This document shows, piece after piece, positions 1-7,580 of a DNA stretch of 11,392 nucleotides. The notes under the pieces were generated by a model, which searched no databases, had not been told where the DNA came from, and saw nothing but the letters and a program-made list of their open reading frames with translations. The DNA is from Flavobacteriales bacterium UBA3376. GTDB taxonomy: Bacteria; Bacteroidota; Bacteroidia; Flavobacteriales; Weeksellaceae. Where the stretch lies: positions 400 to 11,791 of the forward strand of contig DEQC01000102.1 in the NCBI GenBank assembly GCA_002359055.1, given 5' to 3'. Every line of letters begins with the position of its first letter. Position 1 is the stretch's first letter. The position numbers and the translations under genes were made by a program.

Positions 1-477
1 AGCTTCTGCCAATCTATATTTGAAACGAGCCGAATCCAATGCTCCACCCATTCCTATGATTCTTTCTTTTGGTAAACCTGAAGTTTTATGAACCAAATAA
101 GTCATCGTATCCATTGGATTTGAAACAACGATAATGATAACTTCTGGTGAATGTTTGATTAAATTTTCTGATACTTCTTTTACAATTCCTGCATTGATAC
201 CAATTAACTCTTCGCGAGTCATACCTGGTTTTCTTGGAATTCCAGAAGTAATTACTGCTACAGCTGATCCTGCGGTTTTTGAGTAATCAGATGTAGATCC
301 AGTGATTTTTGTATCGAATCCATTCAATGAAGCAGTTTGCATTAAATCCATTGCTTTTCCTTCAGCAAATCCTTCTTTAATGTCCACCAAAACTACTTCA
401 GCTGCAAAGTTTTTCATTGCAATATATTCAGCACAACTGGCACCTACCGCGCCAGCTCCTACTACTGTTACTTTCAT
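1..477 (-). CDS. mdh: Malate dehydrogenase, N-terminal part (runs off the left edge)
   Basis: NAD-dependent malate dehydrogenase interconverts malate and oxaloacetate in the cytoplasmic TCA cycle. The 159 visible residues are the Rossmann half of an LDH/MDH-family enzyme. They show the dinucleotide loop GAGAVG (residues 7-12), an acidic Asp32 after the second strand that indicates NAD rather than NADP, the mobile substrate loop IPRKPGMTR (80-88) with Arg82 and Arg88, VSNPMD (118-123) and LDSARF (147-152) with the Asp148/Arg151 pair. The RKPGM loop favours malate over lactate specificity. The catalytic His and the C-terminal half lie beyond position 1, so this is an edge truncation and not a broken gene. 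The ATG start is fixed because the glycine-rich loop begins only six residues in. A strong terminator at 596-627 separates it from the receptor gene upstream, so it is probably transcribed on its own. Confidence 0.93.
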   Translation of the reverse strand, partial: MKVTVVGAGAVGASCAEYIAMKNFAAEVVLVDIKEGFAEGKAMDLMQTASLNGFDTKITGSTSDYSKTAGSAVAVITSGIPRKPGMTREELIGINAGIVKEVSENLIKHSPEVIIIVVSNPMDTMTYLVHKTSGLPKERIIGMGGALDSARFKYRLAEA

Positions 478-505
478 GATATAATTTTATTTTTTTATTA
501 AGTTG

Positions 506-513
506 TAAAGATA
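506..513 (-). promoter_or_regulatory. Possible -7 element for mdh (TATCTTTA)
   Basis: Read on the minus strand, this 8-mer matches the Bacteroidota -7 consensus TAnnTTTG at every fixed position except the last. It lies about 30 bases before the mdh ATG, in the 118 bases between the upstream terminator and the gene. No clear -33 TTG sits at the expected distance, so this is a weak call. Confidence 0.3.
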
Positions 514-595
514 ATTATTTCATCTTAAACTAATTGAATTCTTATACTGATTGTTTTCAGTAAGTTTTATTTTATTTTTCAATGAATTTCTCATC

Positions 596-627
596 AAAAA
601 ATCCTTCCAAATCAAGTTTGAAAGGAT
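596..627 (-). terminator. Rho-independent terminator of the TonB-receptor operon
   Basis: On the minus strand an 11-bp stem (ATCCTTTCAAA with TTTGGAAGGAT, one U-G wobble) encloses a 5-base loop and runs directly into six T residues. It starts 28 bases after the receptor stop codon. The U-G pair and the T tract both favour the minus-strand reading. Confidence 0.85.
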
Positions 628-654
628 TTTATAATCAAATCAACAAGCTCTAAA

Positions 655-3081
655 TCAGAATCCTATACTTCCTCCGGTCGGCATTTGTTGATTATTTTCT
701 TGTTTGATGTTTCTTTTGCGAACATCTCCACCAAAATTATAAGAGAATCCTAAATAAAATGTTTGACTTTCCCAATAAAATTTCCCTAAACCTGGCATCG
801 GATTACTCAAATGAATTTTCGAATAAAACGTATCGAATACATCGCTCATTCTCGCAGAAATTGAAGCTTTATTGTCCATAAATGCATATCGCAATCCAAT
901 ATCCATACGCCACATCGGCTCTACTTCTCCTTGAATGAACTTGTATTCGCCTCTATACATAAAGAAATTTTGTAAGCTTAATGATTTCGTTAGATTTAAA
1001 TTATTGTTGACACGAACGCCCCAAGGTGTACCTGTAGTTTCCTCATTTCCAAAATATAATTTATTGGCAAAAACATCGAAACTTGCATTGAAATTCCACC
1101 ATTTCATCGGTCTATAGTTGGCACTGAATTCAAATCCATAACTTTCTGTATCGTCATAATTTATAAACATTTGGTTCGTAATTGTCGGATCTTCTGGATT
1201 TTCTTCTAAATACCTAAAAATCATATCATTGACTTTTCTATAGAAAACATTTGCGTTGATACTCCCACCTTTGAATCTTTGTAAAAAACCTAATTCAACT
1301 GAATTGGTAAACTGTGGTTTTAATTTTGGATTTCCCAAACTCAACATGGTTGACATGCTCCATTCGGGTACAGGTGTCAATTGACTCACACTTGGACGAT
1401 CGACTCTTCGGCTATAACTCAAAGAAATTTGTCCTCTTTCTGTTAGATCATAAGTAAAGAATGCCGATGGATAAAGTTCTACATAATCATTTTCATAAAT
1501 TCCTTTTCCAGTTGGTGCAACATCAAAATTAGAATCTTCGACTACTCGTTCTGCTCTTAAACCCAATTGCATAGCAAATCTTCCGAATTTCTGACCATAA
1601 TTTGTATAAGCAGAATATATATTTCTCTCAAAATCATAATTTACATCTGGATTATAACTGATGATTTGACCTTCATCGTCTATGAAATCAAACATTTGAG
1701 TAGAAATCATTTGGTTGTCTGTCTTTTCTTGTCTGAATTGAATACCTGATTCGATTTTCCCACCATCAATGATTTGATTGGTATAATCCAAGTTGATTCG
1801 AATATTATCATTACCACCTTCTCTTTTTTCAACATATAAGTGAGGAGCGTTTAGGATTGGAAATTCATTTTCATAATCTCTAAAATCATCATTGTTTGAG
1901 GTTGAATAAATCGCATCCAAAACGATGTGATGATCATCTTTATCGAAATCTTGTTTAAAATTCAAGCTATAATCTTGGTTTCTATATTTCCATAAATTCT
2001 CACTAAAGTTTTTGTATAAATTTCCACTGCTATTATCAAAAACATTAGCATTCGATGGACCATCTCCTTTAAAAAAGTTTTGACTGGTATAGATTGTCAA
2101 AGCTGACTTTTCACTAATAAACCAGTCAAAACCTACTTTGAAAAGCTGTGATTTATTGTCATTTAAGATACCAAAATATTGATCCAGCATAGTGTCATAA
2201 TTCTGTACGTTTCCGTTGAAATAATTCTTTCCTAAATTGGCATTATAATTTCCAAAGAAATTAAAGTTTCCTGTATTGATATTCGCATTAACGGAAGCAT
2301 TGTGACGAGAATATTCTCCATGTGTAAATCCTAAGTCCAAACCAAGGTGGTATCCTCTTCTTACATTTTTTTGTGTAATTATATTGATAATACCAGAGTT
2401 ACCTTCGGGCTCATATTTAGCAGATGGGTTGGTGATAATTTCAACCTTAGAGATTGCATTTGATGGTAATTGTTTTAGCAATTGAGAAGCAGGAATATTC
2501 GACGGTTTTCCGTCCACCATTATTTTCACATTTTCATTTCCACGAAGCGATAATTGACCCGTTTGTTGATCGACACTTACCGATGGAATATTGTTCAAAA
2601 CGGCAGCGGCATCTGAACCCGAGCTCACTAAATCTTTACCGACATCGACCACTCTTTTGTCGATTTCAGTTCGGTATTGAGAAGTTTCTGCCCTGAGTTC
2701 CACACCATCCAACATGACAATTTCATCACCTATCAGTATAACTCCCAAATCATTTTTGTCTGTTGTTATTTGAATATCCATTGCTTTGTCTGCAAATCCA
2801 ATCGCCATCAATACTAACTCGTATTCACCATAAGGTATATCTTCAATAACAAAATACCCATTTTCGTCCGACATACTTCCTGTAATCAAATCTTGAGGTT
2901 CCGTTTTAGTATAAATTTCTATAGAAACATAAGGTAGGCCTTGACCCGAAGCATCTTGAACTACACCAAAAACTTGTCCGCTGTTGCTAATTGCTCCCAT
3001 TGCCCAAACCGAGCTCAATAGGAATAAAACCAAATACATTAATAATCTTAAATTCATCACACTATTTTTAAGCTTTTCCAT
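655..3081 (-). CDS. TonB-dependent outer-membrane receptor (carboxypeptidase-regulatory domain, plug and OMP_b-brl_3 barrel)
   Basis: This 808-residue outer-membrane protein belongs to the outer membrane beta-barrel family common in Bacteroidota. In order there are a signal peptide (about 9-30), a carboxypeptidase-regulatory-like beta-sandwich (about 36-118), a short linker, a plug domain (about 135-240, with LNNIPSVSVDQQTGQLSLRG, VDGKPSNIP and ITNPSAKYEPEG) and a long barrel rich in alternating aromatic strands. The C-terminus is a polar tail ending in GGSIGF, usual for the family. Such proteins import ligands using energy from TonB/ExbBD. The ligand cannot be read from the sequence, and there is no SusD-like partner, so glycan uptake of the SusCD type is not supported. 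The listed start overlaps the upstream gene by 14 bases. The in-frame ATG at 3055-3057 gives MNLRLLMYLVLF, an equally good signal peptide, without overlap, and may be the true start. Confidence 0.9.
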   Translation of the reverse strand: MEKLKNSVMNLRLLMYLVLFLLSSVWAMGAISNSGQVFGVVQDASGQGLPYVSIEIYTKTEPQDLITGSMSDENGYFVIEDIPYGEYELVLMAIGFADKAMDIQITTDKNDLGVILIGDEIVMLDGVELRAETSQYRTEIDKRVVDVGKDLVSSGSDAAAVLNNIPSVSVDQQTGQLSLRGNENVKIMVDGKPSNIPASQLLKQLPSNAISKVEIITNPSAKYEPEGNSGIINIITQKNVRRGYHLGLDLGFTHGEYSRHNASVNANINTGNFNFFGNYNANLGKNYFNGNVQNYDTMLDQYFGILNDNKSQLFKVGFDWFISEKSALTIYTSQNFFKGDGPSNANVFDNSSGNLYKNFSENLWKYRNQDYSLNFKQDFDKDDHHIVLDAIYSTSNNDDFRDYENEFPILNAPHLYVEKREGGNDNIRINLDYTNQIIDGGKIESGIQFRQEKTDNQMISTQMFDFIDDEGQIISYNPDVNYDFERNIYSAYTNYGQKFGRFAMQLGLRAERVVEDSNFDVAPTGKGIYENDYVELYPSAFFTYDLTERGQISLSYSRRVDRPSVSQLTPVPEWSMSTMLSLGNPKLKPQFTNSVELGFLQRFKGGSINANVFYRKVNDMIFRYLEENPEDPTITNQMFINYDDTESYGFEFSANYRPMKWWNFNASFDVFANKLYFGNEETTGTPWGVRVNNNLNLTKSLSLQNFFMYRGEYKFIQGEVEPMWRMDIGLRYAFMDNKASISARMSDVFDTFYSKIHLSNPMPGLGKFYWESQTFYLGFSYNFGGDVRKRNIKQENNQQMPTGGSIGF

Positions 3082-3439
3082 AAATAAATACTGGGTCCAA
3101 TAAAATCACATGACCCTCTAATTGAATTGTTTTTAATTTGTTGTTTTTATTTGTCAATCGAACTTTTGCAGTTTTCTCTTCAAATCCCGGTGATTTAATT
3201 ACGAGTTTATAAGTTCCAGGTTTCAATCCCTTCAACTCAAATTCACCATTGAAATCAGTGAAAACTTCTTCTACAAGTTTAGGTTGCTTGCCCTCTTTAT
3301 ATACTTCAAGAGTACTAAATACGATACCCTTTCCATAAGGATCTTGAATTGTGCCCGTCAAATTACAATTGTTGTTTCTAACCATCATGATGACAGCAAA
3401 CAATAAAACAACACTTAGAATTAATTTTTGAATTTTCAT
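3068..3439 (-). CDS. Small membrane-anchored or secreted protein with one carboxypeptidase-regulatory-like domain
   Basis: A 123-residue protein with a hydrophobic N-terminus (about 5-20) and then a single domain (about 26-115) of the carboxypeptidase-regulatory-like (CarboxypepD_reg) type. Recognisable parts are TGTIQDPYGKGI, TDFNGEFELKGLKPGTYKL and the closing IQLEGHVILLDPVF. It aligns without gaps by eye to residues 38-127 of the adjoining TonB receptor at about 30% identity, including the GxFxxxxxxxGxYxLV core, and stops just where the receptor linker leads into the plug. The hydrophobic segment may be an uncleaved anchor or a signal peptide; Cys25 lacks a normal lipobox. I chose the ATG at 3437-3439 because it begins MKIQKLILSVVLLF. 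An in-frame ATG at 3476-3478 would add 13 residues and bury the signal. It is cotranscribed with the receptor. Its function is unknown: it may be a partner protein or a remnant of a duplicated receptor. Confidence 0.75.
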   Translation of the reverse strand: MKIQKLILSVVLLFAVIMMVRNNNCNLTGTIQDPYGKGIVFSTLEVYKEGKQPKLVEEVFTDFNGEFELKGLKPGTYKLVIKSPGFEEKTAKVRLTNKNNKLKTIQLEGHVILLDPVFIYGKA

Positions 3440-3450
3440 TTTAACATTTT

Positions 3451-3479
3451 TTGTTATACATACTACATTGTTATACATA
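3451..3479. repeat. Two exact 12-bp direct repeats upstream of the small receptor-linked gene
   Basis: TTGTTATACATA occurs at 3451-3462 and again at 3468-3479, separated by CTACA, a 17-base period. The pair lies 12 to 40 bases before the chosen start of the minus-strand gene, so it sits in the leader or promoter region. A tandem operator is possible, but 17 bases is not a whole number of helical turns. Confidence 0.6.
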
Positions 3480-3576
3480 ATAGATGAGAGTGGCTTTACT
3501 CATTTTAGCAAATAAGTCGTCAAATTATATTTGTTACACGATTTGTAAAAAATATTCTATTTTTTTTCTAAAGGCT

Positions 3577-3603
3577 TTGTTAAAATAAATTACTTTATAT
3601 TTG
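3577..3603 (+). promoter_or_regulatory. Bacteroidota-type promoter for the DUF2520-kdsC-maf operon
   Basis: TATATTTG at 3596-3603 is a full match to the -7 consensus TAnnTTTG. A TTG at 3577-3579 stands 16 bases upstream as a candidate -33 element, at the short edge of the usual spacing. The ATG begins only four bases after the -7 element, so the transcript would start at or next to the start codon. Confidence 0.6.
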
Positions 3604-3607
3604 AAAT

Positions 3608-4372
3608 ATGAAATCAGTTGTAATTATTGGTGCGGGAAATGTAGCTTTTCATTTGACCCGAGCATTGGTTCAGAACACTGTAAATGTTCGGCAAATTTTT
3701 AATCGCACACTTTCGCGAGCGGAAGAATTGGGTGAAAGTCATAATATCAAATTCACCAATAAAATCTCTGAATTAGAGAAAGCTGACTTATATATTATAG
3801 CAGCAGCCGACAAAGGTGTAGAAGAACTTTCTCATTATATACCTTATGACGACACCTTGGTCGTTCATACTTCAGGTTCTTTGCCGATGAATATTTTGAA
3901 GGGGAATTATAGAAAAGGTGTACTATATCCTTTGCAAACTTTCACCAAGAAGAAATCATTGAGATACGAGGAAATTCCATTTTTTGTCGAAGCTGAAAAT
4001 AAAGAAGACGAAGATAATTTGTATAAGTTGGCCGATAGAATATCGAATGAAGTCCACAGAGTCGATAGTGAAAAACGATTGAAAATACATATGGCAGGTG
4101 TTTGGACGTGTAACTTCGTCAATCATCTGTATCAAATCGGACAAGATATTTGTGATGAAGCTGGTGTTCCTTTTGATGTGCTCAGACCTTTGATCAAAGA
4201 AACTGCTATGAAAGTTCAGGAAATCAGTCCACATGATGCTCAAACAGGCCCTGCAAGAAGAAAGGATGAAATCGTCATCCAAAAACATTTGGAAAGCATA
4301 GAGGATTCTCGAATGCAACAATTGTATCAATTATTAACTGATTCAATCCAAAGAAAATTCAAAAATGATTAG
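3608..4372 (+). CDS. Rossmann-like and DUF2520 domain-containing protein
   Basis: A 254-residue cytoplasmic protein resembling the pyrroline-5-carboxylate reductase/6-phosphogluconate dehydrogenase fold, whose reaction is not established. The N-terminal Rossmann domain (about 1-115) opens with VVIIGAGNVAFHL (4-16), followed by FNRT (31-34) after the second strand, which suggests NADP binding, then VVHTSGS (85-91) and GVLYPLQTF (104-112). The DUF2520 all-helical domain (about 125-250) shows the family signatures HMAGVWTCNFVNHLY (161-175) and TGPARRKD (213-220). The start is fixed by the nucleotide loop directly after Met1. It overlaps kdsC by 8 bases, so the two are probably translationally coupled. 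By fold and motifs it is an oxidoreductase, but its substrate is unknown. Calling it ProC would be wrong. Confidence 0.9.
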   Translation: MKSVVIIGAGNVAFHLTRALVQNTVNVRQIFNRTLSRAEELGESHNIKFTNKISELEKADLYIIAAADKGVEELSHYIPYDDTLVVHTSGSLPMNILKGNYRKGVLYPLQTFTKKKSLRYEEIPFFVEAENKEDEDNLYKLADRISNEVHRVDSEKRLKIHMAGVWTCNFVNHLYQIGQDICDEAGVPFDVLRPLIKETAMKVQEISPHDAQTGPARRKDEIVIQKHLESIEDSRMQQLYQLLTDSIQRKFKND

Positions 4373-4892
4373 TTATAAACAAAAATTAAGAAATATCACA
4401 ACCTTTATTTTTGATGTGGATGGTGTTTTGACCGATGGAACACTTATACTTATGCCAACAGGTGAAATGGTTAGAACCATGCACACCAAAGATGGTTATG
4501 CCATTCAATTGGCTATCAAAAAAGGTTTTAAAGTTGTAATTATCACCGGCGGAAAAGATCCTATGGTGGTTGAGAGATTGAAATATTTAGGAGTGTATGA
4601 TATCTATACAAATGTTAGCAATAAAATGGAAGCTTATCAAGATTTACTCGATAGCTACGACTTAAAACCTGAGGAAATTATATATATGGGCGACGATACA
4701 CCTGATTTAGAAGTCATGAAAGCAGTTGGTCTGGCTTGTTGTCCAAATGATGCTGTTTCTGACATTCGATCGATTTCAGAATATATTTCTTTGGTCGATG
4801 GTGGAAAAGGCTGTGTTAGAGATATCATCGAACAAACCCTTAAAGTTCAAGAAAAATGGTTCGATTCGACTGATGACATAAAATCGGTTTAA
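4365..4892 (+). CDS. kdsC: KdsC-type HAD phosphatase (3-deoxy-D-manno-octulosonate 8-phosphate phosphatase)
   Basis: KdsC removes phosphate from Kdo-8-phosphate to give Kdo, an inner-core sugar of lipopolysaccharide. The 175-residue protein is a cap-less HAD enzyme of the usual KdsC length. Motif I is FDVDGVLTDG with nucleophile Asp17 and acid/base Asp19, motif II is IITGG with Thr61, motif III uses Lys87 (NKMEAY) and motif IV is GDDTPD (109-114) with Asp110/Asp111. GLACCPNDAV (122-131) and GGKGCVRDIIE (146-156) are subfamily signatures. KdsC enzymes are tetramers in which a neighbouring subunit closes the active site; this is family knowledge. The gene overlaps the DUF2520 gene upstream, and maf follows nine bases after its stop, so all three form one operon. 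An N-acylneuraminate-type or other C0 HAD substrate is possible but less likely. Confidence 0.87.
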   Translation: MISYKQKLRNITTFIFDVDGVLTDGTLILMPTGEMVRTMHTKDGYAIQLAIKKGFKVVIITGGKDPMVVERLKYLGVYDIYTNVSNKMEAYQDLLDSYDLKPEEIIYMGDDTPDLEVMKAVGLACCPNDAVSDIRSISEYISLVDGGKGCVRDIIEQTLKVQEKWFDSTDDIKSV

Positions 4893-4901
4893 ATTCATTG
4901 T

Positions 4902-5480
4902 ATGATTTTAGAAAATCTAAAAGACAAGAAAATCCTTTTGGCCTCAAAATCACCAAGAAGGCAAGAGCTCTTGAAAGCTTTGGGGATTTCATTTGAAATT
5001 GTTGTAGTCAATTGCGATGAAACATATCCCAACCATTTAAAAAATGAAAAAATCACTGATTTTATTTCAGAAACAAAAGCCAAGGCTTATTCAGAATTAA
5101 AAAAGAATGAAATATTAATTACTGCCGATACTTTGGTTGTTTTAGATGATCAAATTTTGGGTAAACCTAAAAATGAAGCACACGCTTTTGAAATGATTAA
5201 AAGTTTGAGTCAAAACACACATCAGGTTTATACTTCAGTCAGTATAAAATCGATAGATCAATTAATTACTATTTCAGATAAAACTGAAGTTAGTTTTGAT
5301 TTTATAAGCGATGATGAAATCAATTATTATATAGAAAATTACAAACCTATGGACAAAGCAGGTGCTTATGGCATACAAGAGTGGTTAGGTTTTGCGAAGG
5401 TTTCTAAAATCGTTGGTTGTTATTACAATGTGATGGGTTTACCTCTCAACAAATTGTATCATACTTTGAAAAAATTTTAA
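4902..5480 (+). CDS. maf: Maf-family nucleoside triphosphate pyrophosphatase (YhdE type)
   Basis: Maf proteins hydrolyse nucleoside triphosphates, including modified ones, to monophosphate and pyrophosphate, cleaning the nucleotide pool; older names call them septum formation inhibitors. The 192-residue protein is full length. It shows ILLASKSPRRQELL (11-24) with the phosphate-binding SxSPRR, CDE (38-40), ITADTLV (73-79) with the catalytic-base Asp76, LGKP (86-89), HQVYTSV (107-113), DKAGAYGIQ (151-159) and YNVMGLPL (175-182). These features fit the dTTP/UTP-preferring YhdE branch. It is the last gene of the operon and is followed at once by a terminator. From memory, many Flavobacteriia have a UbiA-type prenyltransferase gene between kdsC and maf; none is present here. 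Confidence 0.92.
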   Translation: MILENLKDKKILLASKSPRRQELLKALGISFEIVVVNCDETYPNHLKNEKITDFISETKAKAYSELKKNEILITADTLVVLDDQILGKPKNEAHAFEMIKSLSQNTHQVYTSVSIKSIDQLITISDKTEVSFDFISDDEINYYIENYKPMDKAGAYGIQEWLGFAKVSKIVGCYYNVMGLPLNKLYHTLKKF

Positions 5481-5488
5481 TACCAATA

Positions 5489-5516
5489 AAAAATGCCTGA
5501 TTTCTCAGGCATTTTT
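5489..5516. terminator. Bidirectional terminator between maf and gyrB
   Basis: A perfect TGCCTGA/TCAGGCA stem with a TTTC loop is flanked by five A on the left and five T on the right, so on either strand the hairpin is followed by a T run. It lies 8 bases after the maf stop and 19 bases after the convergent gyrB stop and can serve both genes. Confidence 0.9.
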
Positions 5517-5535
5517 CAATTATATCTATTAAAAA

Positions 5536-7473
5536 CTAAGCATCAATTTTTGCATAGATAGCATTCTTTTCAATGAATTCTCTTCTTGGTGGAACATCAT
5601 CTCCCATCAACATTGAGAACACTCGATCAGCTTCTGCTGCATTGTCAATTGTTACTTGTCTTAAAGTTCTGTTTTCTGGGCTCATGGTAGTTTCCCACAA
5701 TTGCTCAGCATTCATTTCACCAAGACCTTTGTATCGTTGAATGTTTACACCTCTACCAGTTCCATCTGACCAATCGTCAATAATTCTATCACGCTCTTCA
5801 TCATTCCAAGCATATTGTTTTCTCTGACCTTTTTTGACCAAATACAATGGAGGCGCAGCAATATAAATATATCCGTTTTCAATCAACTCTTTCATATAGC
5901 GGAAGAAGAACGTCAGAATTAAAGTTGCAATGTGGCTACCATCCACGTCAGCATCCGTCATAATAACGATTTTATGGTAGCGTAATTTTTCGATATTTAA
6001 AGCTTTGCTATCTTCCTCAGTTCCAATTGTTACTCCAAGCGCTGTATAAATATTTCTAATTTCTTCATTTTCAAAAACGCGATGTGCCATAGCTTTTTCA
6101 ACGTTCAAAATTTTACCTCTCAACGGCAAAATGGCTTGAAAATGTCGGTCACGTCCTTGTTTTGCAGTTCCTCCAGCTGAATCTCCCTCCACTATGTAAA
6201 GTTCACTTTCCGCTGGATCCTTTGAAGAACAGTCTGCTAACTTTCCAGGCAATCCACTCCCACCCATAGGGTTTTTGCGTTGAACCATCTCTCTTGCTTT
6301 TTTAGCTGCTTGTCTCGCTTTTGCTGCTAAAATCACTTTCTCAACGATGATTTTCGCTTCGTTTGGATTTTCTTCTAAATAATTGGTAAGCATTTCACCA
6401 ACGATTCTGTCAACTGCACCACTTACTTCTGAGTTACCCAATTTAGTTTTGGTTTGACCTTCGAATTGAGGTTCCATAACTTTCACTGAAATAACTGCAG
6501 TCAATCCTTCACGGAAGTCATCACCAACTATTTCTACTTTCTCTTTGGCCAAATTGAAGTTCTCATCAGCGTATTTCTTCAAAGTACGCGTCAAAGCTCT
6601 ACGGAAACCAGTCAAGTGAGTTCCTCCTTCGTGAGTGTTGATATTGTTTACATATGAATGTAAATTTTCATTGAAAGAAGTGTTGTAACGCATTGCCACT
6701 TCAACTGGAACACCATCTCTCTCACCATCCATATAGATGATATCTTCCATCAAAGCTTCACGGTTACCATCAATAAATTCAACAAATTCTTTAAGTCCAC
6801 CTTCCGAATGAAAAGTTTCTTTCAGAACATTACCTTCTTCATCTCTACTTCTCTCGTCAATTGTAATGATGGTAAGTCCACGGTTCAAATAGGACAACTC
6901 CCTCATCCTCGATGACAAAGTACTGTAATTATAAACCGTCTCATTGAAAATTGTATGATCAGGCTTAAAAGTAACTATCGTCCCTGTATCCGTAGTTTCC
7001 CCATCTTCTTTTACTGGATATAAGCTATGTCCTTTTTCGTATTCTTGAACATAAACTTTGCCTCCGCGATGAACCTCTGCTTTCAAGTGAGAAGAAAGTG
7101 CGTTTACACAAGAAACACCCACTCCATGCAATCCACCTGAAACTTTATAGCTGTCTTTATCAAACTTTCCTCCGGCTCCAATTTTGGTCATTACTACTTC
7201 CAAAGCAGAAATTCCTTCTTTTTTATGTAGATCCACTGGAATACCACGACCGTTATCTCTTACTGAAACTGAATTATCTTCATGAATAGTAACTGTAATG
7301 GTATCACAGTGTCCTGCCATGGCTTCATCTATAGAGTTGTCAACAACCTCATAAACCAAATGATGAAGACCTCTCGGTCCTACGTCTCCTATATACATAG
7401 ATGGACGCATCCTAACATGCTCTATCCCTTCTAACGCCTGAATACTGTCAGCCGTGTATGTGTTTTTACTCAT
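5536..7473 (-). CDS. gyrB: DNA gyrase subunit B
   Basis: GyrB is the ATPase and TOPRIM subunit of gyrase, which introduces negative supercoils with GyrA. The 645-residue protein has the GHKL ATPase domain with Glu42, Asn46 (VVDNSIDEA), Asp73 in RDNGRGIP and GGLHGVG (113-119), then the transducer domain with KTKLGNSEV (342-350). The TOPRIM domain has EGDSAGG (429-435) and the metal-binding DADVDGSH (507-514), followed by IQRYKGLGEMN (578-588). It lacks the roughly 165-residue insert of E. coli GyrB, as most non-proteobacterial GyrB proteins do. The DSAGGTAKQGRDR and LPLRGKILNVEKA segments and the YKGLGEMN tail favour GyrB over ParE. It is monocistronic or the distal gene after rsmG, with its own TAnnTTTG promoter 27 bases upstream. 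The start agrees with family N-termini (TADSIQALEG just after Met1). Confidence 0.97.
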   Translation of the reverse strand: MSKNTYTADSIQALEGIEHVRMRPSMYIGDVGPRGLHHLVYEVVDNSIDEAMAGHCDTITVTIHEDNSVSVRDNGRGIPVDLHKKEGISALEVVMTKIGAGGKFDKDSYKVSGGLHGVGVSCVNALSSHLKAEVHRGGKVYVQEYEKGHSLYPVKEDGETTDTGTIVTFKPDHTIFNETVYNYSTLSSRMRELSYLNRGLTIITIDERSRDEEGNVLKETFHSEGGLKEFVEFIDGNREALMEDIIYMDGERDGVPVEVAMRYNTSFNENLHSYVNNINTHEGGTHLTGFRRALTRTLKKYADENFNLAKEKVEIVGDDFREGLTAVISVKVMEPQFEGQTKTKLGNSEVSGAVDRIVGEMLTNYLEENPNEAKIIVEKVILAAKARQAAKKAREMVQRKNPMGGSGLPGKLADCSSKDPAESELYIVEGDSAGGTAKQGRDRHFQAILPLRGKILNVEKAMAHRVFENEEIRNIYTALGVTIGTEEDSKALNIEKLRYHKIVIMTDADVDGSHIATLILTFFFRYMKELIENGYIYIAAPPLYLVKKGQRKQYAWNDEERDRIIDDWSDGTGRGVNIQRYKGLGEMNAEQLWETTMSPENRTLRQVTIDNAAEADRVFSMLMGDDVPPRREFIEKNAIYAKIDA

Positions 7474-7500
7474 AAAATCTTTCTTACTTTTTCAATCTAA

Positions 7501-7508
7501 CAAATATA
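7501..7508 (-). promoter_or_regulatory. -7 promoter element of gyrB (TATATTTG)
   Basis: The minus-strand reading TATATTTG matches the Bacteroidota consensus fully. Its end lies 27 bases before the gyrB ATG, giving a leader of about 20 bases. No good -33 TTG is seen, so strength and exact start are uncertain. Confidence 0.55.
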
Positions 7509-7580
7509 CGAAATTTAAGCCACTTTTAAGTTAGCTTATTGCTTTGCAATGATTAGTTTTCAACAATTCATTGAAGTTTT

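Noticed and set aside
655..3081. SusC-type glycan transporter
   Set aside because: There is no SusD gene next to it, the protein is shorter than usual SusC proteins, and its plug and C-terminal tail fit the OMP_b-brl_3 family.
3440..3478. N-terminal extension of the small receptor-linked protein from the ATG at 3476-3478
   Set aside because: It would place 13 polar residues before the signal sequence and put the direct repeats in coding sequence; the start at 3437-3439 gives a normal signal peptide.
3956..4330. Open frame of 124 codons on the minus strand inside the DUF2520 gene
   Set aside because: It is fully antisense to a well-conserved protein, shows no recognisable motif or promoter, and its length is explained by the codon bias of the plus-strand gene.
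5536..7473. Topoisomerase IV subunit ParE instead of GyrB
   Set aside because: The TOPRIM region (DSAGGTAKQGRDR, LPLRGKILNVEKA) and the C-terminal segment match GyrB, and the length fits Bacteroidota GyrB.
7516..7550. Two adjacent small inverted repeats (TAAGC...GCTTA and ATTGC-TTT-GCAAT) between rsmG and gyrB
   Set aside because: Short AT-rich stems with a bulge and tiny loops and no T run after them; too weak to call a terminator or an attenuator.
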